Source: Dickeya poaceiphila (GTDB taxonomy: Bacteria > Pseudomonadota > Gammaproteobacteria > Enterobacterales > Enterobacteriaceae). From it: a stretch of DNA of 64,000 bases. Shown here in pieces: positions 58,195-64,000 of the stretch (its first letter is position 1; every line of letters begins with the position of its first letter). Under the pieces are notes generated by a model that was given only the letters and a program-made list of their open reading frames with translations, ran no database searches and had not been told where the DNA came from. The DNA lies in the NCBI RefSeq assembly GCF_007858975.2, contig NZ_CP042220.2, forward strand, positions 1,426,001 through 1,490,000, written 5' to 3'. The position numbers were made by a program, and so were the translations under genes.

Positions 58195-58222
58195 TTGACA
58201 CCTGAATAGATTTGGTTAATAT
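58195..58222 (+). promoter_or_regulatory. Probable late promoter (pR'-like)
   Basis: TTGACA (58195-58200), a 16-base spacer, TAATAT (58217-58222). It is followed 70 bases on by a strong terminator, the arrangement of a Q-controlled late promoter with its leader terminator. Confidence 0.6.
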
Positions 58223-58291
58223 AAGCACAACAATGCGGAAATTGCGTGTTGTTATTGTACTGGATTTATTTGTAGCAATAAAAAGAATTCA

Positions 58292-58320
58292 AACCCCAGC
58301 TCAATTGCTGGGGTTTTTTA
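58292..58320 (+). terminator. Strong terminator (tR'-like)
   Basis: Stem AACCCCAGC / GCTGGGGTT with a 6-base loop, then TTTTTA. It lies between the late promoter and the lysis genes, so late genes need antitermination by Q. Confidence 0.85.
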
Positions 58321-58371
58321 TTTCCGCGCTCCACGGGCGCTAATTCTCTGGCCGCCTAACGGGTGGAGCAC

Positions 58372-58665
58372 ATGTACGATGGACAGCAACTCATTGCTGC
58401 CCTGATCGCTGCCGCTATGACCCTGATAGGGTCTGTAGCCAAATATGCATACACATCATCAAAAAATGTTCCGATTCGAAATCACATAGTTATTTCAGCG
58501 TTTGCTGGGGCAATGATGTATTTGCTCGGCATTCAGCAAGGCTGGAGCTTGCCTTTGGTTGGTATGTGTTGCGGGTTGGCTGGGTGGCATGGGGCATCGA
58601 TTATCCGGCGAATAAATCCGCCCGGTGTGAACATTAACGGTGATGACGATGGTCGGAAACAATGA
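58372..58665 (+). CDS. Phage holin-like membrane protein
   Basis: 97 residues from the ATG at 58372, with GGGTGGAG upstream. MYDGQQLIAALIAAAMTLIG, then HIVISAFAGAMMYLLGIQQG and LVGMCCGLAGWHGASIIRRI give three helices. First gene after tR', the usual holin position. Confidence 0.7.
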   Translation: MYDGQQLIAALIAAAMTLIGSVAKYAYTSSKNVPIRNHIVISAFAGAMMYLLGIQQGWSLPLVGMCCGLAGWHGASIIRRINPPGVNINGDDDGRKQ

Positions 58666-58948
58666 CATCAAAATTTTTGGTAAATACAGCATCAGATTTA
58701 TGCCGCTGTTATTTATCGCGCTGACCGCATTTTGCGGGTATCAAATCGGGCAAGAGTCATCAGCGATGACTCGACGATTGACGGCGGCAAATATGCAAAA
58801 TTCCAGGCTTTCATCGGAAAACGCAAAATTGACGACGCAGCAAAACCAGCCCAACGTGACAGTGATAGTCCCGTCTGAGCAGCAGCGCTCTCAGTCTGTT
58901 CAGCGTAATTACGCTGAGTTGCGTAATAGTAGCGATATTCGTTTTTGA
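58649..58948 (+). CDS. Membrane-anchored coiled-coil lysis-cassette protein
   Basis: 99 residues from about 58649. One helix (FMPLLFIALTAFCGYQIGQE), then a coiled coil (RRLTAANMQNSRLSSENAKL). Overlaps the holin gene by 17 bases. It may modulate the holin or act like an inner-membrane spanin; a second spanin pair lies downstream. Confidence 0.55.
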   Translation: MVGNNDIKIFGKYSIRFMPLLFIALTAFCGYQIGQESSAMTRRLTAANMQNSRLSSENAKLTTQQNQPNVTVIVPSEQQRSQSVQRNYAELRNSSDIRF

Positions 58949-58955
58949 GGTAAGC

Positions 58956-59438
58956 GTGAATAAAAATCTGACTGCGTTTTTGGATGTGCTGGCATTTTCC
59001 GAGGGAACCTCAACACATCCGATCACTCGTAATCGCGGTTACGATGTCATTGTTACTGGTATTGATGGTAAACCGGAGATATTTACTGACTACCAAAATC
59101 ATCCATTCGCTAATGGTCGTCCGGGAAAAATCTTCAACAAACAAGGGCAGCGCTCCACGGCCTCTGGCCGCTATCAACAACTTTACCGCTACTGGCCGAC
59201 ATACAAGGCGCAGTTAAAACTGCCAGATTTTGGCCCTAATTCGCAGGACGCTTTGGCGACACAGTTAATCCGAGAGCGGAAAGCATTGGATGATGTTATC
59301 GCTGGACGGATTCAGTCGGCTATCGGCAAATGCTGCAATATATGGGCGTCACTGCCGGGAGCGGGTTACGGCCAGCGCGAGCATTCTATCGATACGTTGA
59401 TTGTGGTTTATAAACAAAGTGGCGGAGTAGTCGCATGA
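58956..59438 (+). CDS. Endolysin, lambda R-type transglycosylase
   Basis: 160 residues, GTG start. LTAFLDVLAFSEGTSTHPIT carries the catalytic Glu (F-S-E-G-T), then GYDVIVTGIDGKPEIFTDYQ, HPFANGRPGKIFNKQGQRST and ASGRYQQLYRYWPTYKAQLK as in lambda R. Cleaves peptidoglycan during lysis. No signal peptide, so it needs the holin. Confidence 0.95.
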   Translation: MNKNLTAFLDVLAFSEGTSTHPITRNRGYDVIVTGIDGKPEIFTDYQNHPFANGRPGKIFNKQGQRSTASGRYQQLYRYWPTYKAQLKLPDFGPNSQDALATQLIRERKALDDVIAGRIQSAIGKCCNIWASLPGAGYGQREHSIDTLIVVYKQSGGVVA

Positions 59439-59641
59439 AAATAATCGAAGACTGGAAACAGGCGTGGCGATGGTTTAGCGTGCACGCCCTGGCTATTTCC
59501 GGCGCAATTCCTGCAATGTGGGTTTCATTGCCAGACGAATTCAAGACGGCAATTCCGGCAGGCGCAATGAGCATCATCACTGCTGTAGTGGCTGTGGCCG
59601 GTATCGTTGGGCGCGTCATTCAGCAGGGCCAGCAATCATGA
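59435..59641 (+). CDS. Second small holin-like protein
   Basis: 68 residues, overlaps the endolysin by 4 bases. An amphipathic start (IIEDWKQAWRWFSVHALAIS), then two short helices (AIPAGAMSIITAVVAVAGIV). Class II holin layout. Confidence 0.7.
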   Translation: MKIIEDWKQAWRWFSVHALAISGAIPAMWVSLPDEFKTAIPAGAMSIITAVVAVAGIVGRVIQQGQQS

Positions 59642-59919
59642 GCATTGACATGATACTGACTGCGATTGCTGCCGTAATTGCTGCCATTGCCGCTGCGTTC
59701 GGTCTCGGCCACTCAAAAGGCAAGAATGAGGCAAAGTCAGCGGCGGGAAAGGCGGAATCGGAATCGGTTATAACGGCAACAAAAACTGTCGCGGAACGGC
59801 AAGTTAAAGTAACGAAAGAGGCGTCAGATGTTAAAGAAACTATTAATCACCTCTCTGATAGCGCTGTCGATAACGAGCTGCTCAACAACTGGACACGCCC
59901 CGGCTCCGGTGGTCGTTGA
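59638..59919 (+). CDS. Inner-membrane spanin-like protein (Rz analogue)
   Basis: 93 residues from the ATG at 59638 (ATGA overlap). One N-terminal helix (DMILTAIAAVIAAIAAAFGL), then a helical periplasmic part (AERQVKVTKEASDVKETINH). The C-terminal 30 codons overlap the Rz1-like lipoprotein in another frame, as in Rz/Rz1 pairs. Spanins fuse the two membranes at lysis. Confidence 0.75.
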   Translation: MSIDMILTAIAAVIAAIAAAFGLGHSKGKNEAKSAAGKAESESVITATKTVAERQVKVTKEASDVKETINHLSDSAVDNELLNNWTRPGSGGR

Positions 59920-60052
59920 TACGTCATGTAACTGGGTCAAGCCAATATATCTGACAGTCAATGATGTCAAGGTTCTCGATACGCAGACCAAAAAAGACAT
60001 TCTGGCTCATAATCGTAGCTGGCAAGCCAATTGCGAGGGTAAATCAAAATGA
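59828..60052 (+). CDS. Outer-membrane spanin lipoprotein (Rz1 analogue)
   Basis: 74 residues: MLKKLLITSLIALSITSCST with lipobox I-T-S-C, then a Pro/Val stretch and CNWVKPIYLTVNDVKVLDTQ. Starts inside the Rz-like gene, overlapping it by 92 bases. Confidence 0.8.
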   Translation: MLKKLLITSLIALSITSCSTTGHAPAPVVVDTSCNWVKPIYLTVNDVKVLDTQTKKDILAHNRSWQANCEGKSK

Positions 60053-60135
60053 CGGGCTATCTGATGGCGCCCGGATTTCTTGTTTTCTGCGCTGGACTGC
60101 TGATTACTGTTTTGTTGTTTTCTCTGCGTAAATAA
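60049..60135 (+). CDS. 28-residue membrane peptide
   Basis: MTGYLMAPGFLVFCAGLLIT then VLLFSLRK, one helix. Start overlaps the Rz1-like stop (ATGA). Possibly a small lysis-cassette or leftover peptide. Confidence 0.45.
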   Translation: MTGYLMAPGFLVFCAGLLITVLLFSLRK

Positions 60136-60289
60136 TCCGATAAATCGGAACCGCTGATTAACTCCGGATTTTTGCTGACAAGTGCTGGCTGTGTGTCAAC
60201 GTCATCAAGAAAACCTTTTCTATCTTCGTCGTGATCTATGCGGAGAGCACTTGGCTTACTGACGCCGCTGAACGCGAGATGTTTTTGTC

Positions 60290-60679
60290 ATGACCTACAC
60301 ATTGCACAACTCCGACTGTTTAGATGTACTGCGCACAATGCCAGAGAGCTCAGTCGATAGCATCATTACTGACCCGCCTTACGGCCTGAAATTCATGGGT
60401 AAAAAATGGGACTACGATGTGCCAGACGTTGATGTCTGGGCTGAATGTCTGCGCGTTTTGAAGCCTGGCGGCCACCTGCTAGCGTTTGCTGGTACACGTA
60501 CACAGCATCGAATGGCTGCGCGTATTGAGGACGCAGGATTTGAAATCCGCGACATGATCGCATGGGTGTACGGGTCGGGGTTCCCGAAAAGCCGAGACCT
60601 TTGGCGAGTCGATATCCGAGCAGAAGTAGAGCGGCAGCTAAGAGCCAAAGGCGTTGAGGGTGATATCGAATGGAAGTGA
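60290..60679 (+). CDS. N6/N4-type DNA methyltransferase, shortened
   Basis: 129 residues. YTLHNSDCLDVLRTMPESSV, then motif IV TDPPYGLKFMGKKWDYDVPD and VLKPGGHLLAFAGTRTQHRM. Phage enzymes of this kind normally continue for 100 or more residues with motif I (F-x-G-x-G) in the C-terminal half. Here the chain ends soon after GSGFPKSRDLWR. Without the AdoMet motif, activity is unlikely unless the missing part is supplied in trans. I call it a natural truncation. Confidence 0.75.
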   Translation: MTYTLHNSDCLDVLRTMPESSVDSIITDPPYGLKFMGKKWDYDVPDVDVWAECLRVLKPGGHLLAFAGTRTQHRMAARIEDAGFEIRDMIAWVYGSGFPKSRDLWRVDIRAEVERQLRAKGVEGDIEWK

Positions 60680-60969
60680 CTAAGGAGCTGTTGACTGCGC
60701 TTTACTGGGGTGGTGGGCTATCTGTTGCTGGCGTTGCCTTGCGTCTTGGCTGCTCAGAGGAATCTGCTAGGCGCTTGTCATTTCAGCCGGCATCACCGCT
60801 GCTGGCGTTTTGGGCGCGGCTCTGCCAGACAAGAAATAAATCATTTTTTCCGTTCATGATGGCGAAATCTGGTGAAGCGGTTTATGTCGGCGATAACACT
60901 ACCGGCACCGTAACTAATCTCACCACCGCGCAATTCACATCGAAATACGGGATTGCCCCGTTTAATTGA
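60670..60969 (+). CDS. Phage hypothetical protein with HTH-like start
   Basis: 99 residues. MEVTKELLTALYWGGGLSVA, GVALRLGCSEESARRL looks like a helix-turn-helix. The rest (FFPFMMAKSGEAVYVGDNTT, GTVTNLTTAQFTSKY) is of a different character, as if joined by a deletion. Overlaps the methyltransferase by 10 bases. Confidence 0.5.
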   Translation: MEVTKELLTALYWGGGLSVAGVALRLGCSEESARRLSFQPASPLLAFWARLCQTRNKSFFPFMMAKSGEAVYVGDNTTGTVTNLTTAQFTSKYGIAPFN

Positions 60970-61100
60970 TTCCATCAATTTATAAAATTCCACAATGCGC
61001 GTCTTATTGGGGTGCATTTTAGAGTTTTATATAAGTCTCATTGAGGGTGGTATCAAAAATCACCGGGCAAGCATCAAGCAAAACCAGCAGGATATTCTGA

Positions 61101-61526
61101 ATGACAGGTCTGACTATAAAGCAAGAGACTTTCTGTCAGGCATACATCGAAACGGGTAACGCTTCCGAGGCTTATCGCACGGCGTATGCTGCTGACAAGA
61201 TGAAGCCGGAAGCAATACATGTAAACGCAAGCAAGCTGCTTGATAACGCTAAGGTGGCACTAAGGGTATCTGAATTGCAGGGTGAAATTAAACAGCGTCA
61301 CAATGTCACGGTTGATTCGTTGCTGGCTGAACTTGAAGAAGCCCGACAGGCAGCACTGGGCGCTGAAACCCCGCAATCATCTGCTGCGGTTGCCGCCACG
61401 CTGGGGAAAGCAAAACTTACCGGGCTGGATAAGCAGATCGTTGATCATATCTCGTCAGATGGCTCTATGTCCCCAAAACCATCAGTAATTAAATTGGTGG
61501 CTCCAGATGTCAGTAGCACGGATTGA
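61101..61526 (+). CDS. Terminase small subunit
   Basis: 141 residues: GLTIKQETFCQAYIETGNAS, EAYRTAYAADKMKPEAIHVN, ASKLLDNAKVALRVSELQGE. This is the terminase_2 (PBSX/T1-like) small subunit pattern that binds pac/cos DNA. Overlaps the large subunit by 20 bases. Confidence 0.93.
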   Translation: MTGLTIKQETFCQAYIETGNASEAYRTAYAADKMKPEAIHVNASKLLDNAKVALRVSELQGEIKQRHNVTVDSLLAELEEARQAALGAETPQSSAAVAATLGKAKLTGLDKQIVDHISSDGSMSPKPSVIKLVAPDVSSTD

Positions 61527-62793
61527 ATTACCACCGAAGCTAATCCCGGTATTTAGCGGCGAAGCGCGTTATCGCGGCGCATACGGTGGTCGAGGATCGG
61601 CGAAAACTCGATCATTTGCCTTGATGACTGCTATTCGGGCGTATATGTTCGCCGAAGCTGGCGTTTCTGGTGTTATTCTCGGCGCTCGTGAGTTTATGAA
61701 CTCGCTTGAAGACTCCAGTATGGAGGAAATTAAGCAGGCTATTCGTTCCGTATCCTGGCTGAGTGATTATTTTGATATTGGTGACAGATACATTCGCACC
61801 AAAAATCGCCGGGTTTGGTATGCGTTTTCCGGCTTGCGGCATAATCTCGACAGCATCAAATCCAAAGCCCGCATACTGATAGCATGGATTGATGAAGCCG
61901 AAACAGTCAGCGAGATAGCGTGGCAAAAATTGCTGCCAACCGTGCGTGAAGAGGGTTCGGAAGTTTGGGTAACGTGGAACCCTGAAAAGGACGGTAGCCC
62001 CACAGATACGCGATTCAGGAAAAAAAAACCAGATGGCGCGAAAATTGTCGAACTGAATTACACAGATAATCCGTGGTTTCCCGATGTTCTCGACCAAGAA
62101 CGGCTGAATGACCGAGACAGATTGGACGACCAGACGTATGCATGGATTTGGGACGGCGCATATCGGGAAAATAGCGATGCACAAATTCTGGCTGGTAAAT
62201 ATCGTGTGGCTGAATTTGAGCCAGAAGCCCATTGGGATGGTCCATATTACGGTATTGACTGGGGATTTAGCCAAGACCCGACCGCTGGCGTTAAGTGCTG
62301 GGTCGGTAATGACAGGCTTTGGATCGAATACGAGGCTGGAAAAGTCGGGTTGGAAAACGATGACATTGCTGATTTTATGATTCAGCGCCTTCCTGAAATT
62401 GAAGAGCATGTTATTCGCGCCGATTCTGCGAGACCGGAAACTATCAGTCACGTCAAATCAACAGGTAATGGTAAACGCAATAATCTGCCAAAAATTACCG
62501 GTGTTGAGAAATGGACGGGAAGCGTAGAGGATGGTATTGCTCATTTGCGCAGTTACAAAGAAATCATTATCCACTCTCGCTGCAAGGAATGGCTAAAAGA
62601 GGCGAGGCTATACAGTTACAAGACCGACAGGCTTACCGGTGATGTTCTGACTGATATTGTCGATGCTCACAACCATTTTATTGATGCCACAAGGTATGCC
62701 CTCGCGCCGATGATTAAGGGCAAGGGGAAAATAAACATCAATCCAGCATTAATCAAACAAGCCCAACATCGGGCGCGTCGTCCATTCCGCTAG
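61507..62793 (+). CDS. Terminase large subunit (PBSX family)
   Basis: 428 residues. Walker A YGGRGSAKTRSFALMTAIRA, Walker B ARILIAWIDEAETVSEIAWQ, then the RNase H-like nuclease with YYGIDWGFSQDPTAG, VIRADSARPETISHVK and DIVDAHNHFIDATRYALAPM. Packages DNA into the prohead. Confidence 0.96.
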   Translation: MSVARIELPPKLIPVFSGEARYRGAYGGRGSAKTRSFALMTAIRAYMFAEAGVSGVILGAREFMNSLEDSSMEEIKQAIRSVSWLSDYFDIGDRYIRTKNRRVWYAFSGLRHNLDSIKSKARILIAWIDEAETVSEIAWQKLLPTVREEGSEVWVTWNPEKDGSPTDTRFRKKKPDGAKIVELNYTDNPWFPDVLDQERLNDRDRLDDQTYAWIWDGAYRENSDAQILAGKYRVAEFEPEAHWDGPYYGIDWGFSQDPTAGVKCWVGNDRLWIEYEAGKVGLENDDIADFMIQRLPEIEEHVIRADSARPETISHVKSTGNGKRNNLPKITGVEKWTGSVEDGIAHLRSYKEIIIHSRCKEWLKEARLYSYKTDRLTGDVLTDIVDAHNHFIDATRYALAPMIKGKGKININPALIKQAQHRARRPFR

Positions 62794-62800
62794 AGGCACT

Positions 62801-64000
62801 ATGTCACGCAAAAACAGAAACACCGCGTCTGCTCGGCGGGGACTTGCTACGCCTAATACTCGACGCGGATTAACCACATCCGCCGCGATGATGGCAAAAA
62901 TAGAATCCATGTCAGATCCCACATATGCCTTGCCGACAATTGAGCAAATCAAATCAATGTACGGCCCGGCCAGAACGCTGCATACGCCAGATTCGGCCAG
63001 AATGGCAATGGATCACTCGATGGAAGACGCTGGCGGTTATGCGTTGATTCAGCACGCTTTTGAGATGGGGCAGGGATATTCGCTAGGCCCGTCATTCATG
63101 GGATATGCCGCGCTATCATCGCTGATGCAAAACGGCCTAATCCGTGCCTGCATTGAGACCGTCGCTGATGATATGACACGCGAATGGATAGAGATTAGCG
63201 CGGTTGATACAAATGGAGACGGCGACAGTTCTGACGAGAAAAAAACACTGGATGATGCGCTGATTGATTTCTGCGTTCGGCAGGTGTTCCACAAGGCGGC
63301 GGAATTTGACGGATATTTCGGCGGGTGCTTAATCTACATCGATACAGGTGCAGATGATCGGGATTTACTCACCCCGTTGGACATTTCCGAAATGTCGGCG
63401 GAACTGAAAAACCTCAAGCGGTTTACTGTTATTGAGCCAATCAACGTATTTCCCGGACTGTATCAGTCCACAAATCCATTGCAGTCTGATTATTTTGAGC
63501 CGCGCACATGGTGGGTGCTGGGGAAAGAGGTTCACGCTAGCCGGATAATTCGCATCTGCGGCAATGAGGTGCCGGTATTGTTAAAGGCGAACTATAATTT
63601 CCTCGGCGTTCCGCAAGCGCAGGTGCTGTATGACTATGTAATCCATTTTCAGGATGCTCGTGTAGCAGAGTCCAGGTTGCTGGATAAATTCAGTCAGACT
63701 GTATTGATGACTGATATGCAGGATATTCTGACCAATCCGAACTCAACAAAATCTCTCGATTCGCGGCTGGCCTATATGTCTGCGTATCGCTCAAATGATG
63801 GGATTCTGGCGATTGATAAGGAAATGGAGGAATACGTCAATATCAACACACCGCTATCTGGTGTAACTGATATTGTGCGTCAGCAACTGGAAATGATTGT
63901 CGCCATTAACCGTACTCCGGCTGTTAAATTACTCGGTATATCACCCGCCGGATTTAATACGGGCGACGCTGACCTCAAGAATTACAACGACCACATCAGC
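62801..64000 (+). CDS. Portal protein, DUF1073 type, N-terminal part
   Basis: 400 codons visible, open to the window edge. MSRKNRNTASARRGLATPNT at the start, then MGYAALSSLMQNGLIRACIE, TVADDMTREWIEI, DGYFGGCLIYIDTGADD, EPINVFPGLY, ASRIIRICGNEVP. This is the DUF1073/Gp6-like portal family that forms the DNA entry ring, normally after the terminase. In some phages a C-terminal extension of this gene carries an anti-CBASS nuclease; that part would lie outside the window. Confidence 0.92.
   Translation, partial: MSRKNRNTASARRGLATPNTRRGLTTSAAMMAKIESMSDPTYALPTIEQIKSMYGPARTLHTPDSARMAMDHSMEDAGGYALIQHAFEMGQGYSLGPSFMGYAALSSLMQNGLIRACIETVADDMTREWIEISAVDTNGDGDSSDEKKTLDDALIDFCVRQVFHKAAEFDGYFGGCLIYIDTGADDRDLLTPLDISEMSAELKNLKRFTVIEPINVFPGLYQSTNPLQSDYFEPRTWWVLGKEVHASRIIRICGNEVPVLLKANYNFLGVPQAQVLYDYVIHFQDARVAESRLLDKFSQTVLMTDMQDILTNPNSTKSLDSRLAYMSAYRSNDGILAIDKEMEEYVNINTPLSGVTDIVRQQLEMIVAINRTPAVKLLGISPAGFNTGDADLKNYNDHIS

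Noticed and set aside
61612..62451. 279-codon minus-strand frame opposite the terminase
   Set aside because: Antisense to the terminase large subunit, which has both ATPase and nuclease motifs.

Overview
The window comes from a member of the Enterobacterales. The cycA, nac and tRNA-Asn(GTT) neighbourhood, the E. coli-like H-NS and the lambdoid prophage all point there. A plant-associated soft-rot genus (Pectobacteriaceae) is my tentative guess; nothing here proves the genus. Most of the window is accessory DNA.

1-3671 holds the first module and a half of a large non-ribosomal peptide synthetase on the minus strand (C-A-T-C, cut by the window edge). Its A domain reads as a serine code. 3672-7214 is a decayed genomic-island remnant with an orphan DUF736 gene under a long nested-hairpin leader and a P4-type integrase.

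7215-33100 is one intact-looking island of about 25.9 kb. It is bounded by a 25-bp direct repeat of the tRNA-Asn 3' end and has its own integrase beside the tRNA. It reads as a mobilizable, plasmid-like element. It carries AlpA, three tandem paralogous small proteins, an H-NST-like truncated H-NS, a RepL-like initiator with four palindromic iterons, a MobQ-type relaxase with a candidate oriT, and an ABC three-component (ABC-3C) conflict system. A HigBA toxin-antitoxin pair, a TraD-like mobilization protein, a full-length H-NS paralogue, an orphan type IV pilus tip adhesin (PilV) and a toxin/immunity cluster complete it. No type IV secretion genes are present, so transfer would need a helper.

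33077-35700 is a short core stretch: tRNA-Asn, a 91-residue stand-alone Nac DNA-binding domain, cycA and tRNA-Lys(CTT). A lambdoid prophage then starts at tRNA-Lys and runs past the window end. Its leftward operon carries int, a xis-like gene, small orphans, Lar and Ea22-like proteins, SSB and a Sak4-like annealing ATPase. The control region has CI and Cro-like repressors, a set of 7-1-7 operators, and boxA/boxB nut-like sites on both arms. The rightward operon has CII, a clamp-like protein, an O-like initiator with an internal origin, nin-region genes, RusA and Q.

Between Q and the probable late promoter sits the most interesting locus. An AcrIF11-like ADP-ribosyltransferase is followed by a small HTH protein, and two near-identical promoters carry a palindrome inside their spacers. 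The second promoter drives a frameshifted acidic mini-gene. This looks like an anti-CRISPR/Aca locus. Lysis genes, terminase and the portal follow. All assignments are from reading the sequence; no database search was run.
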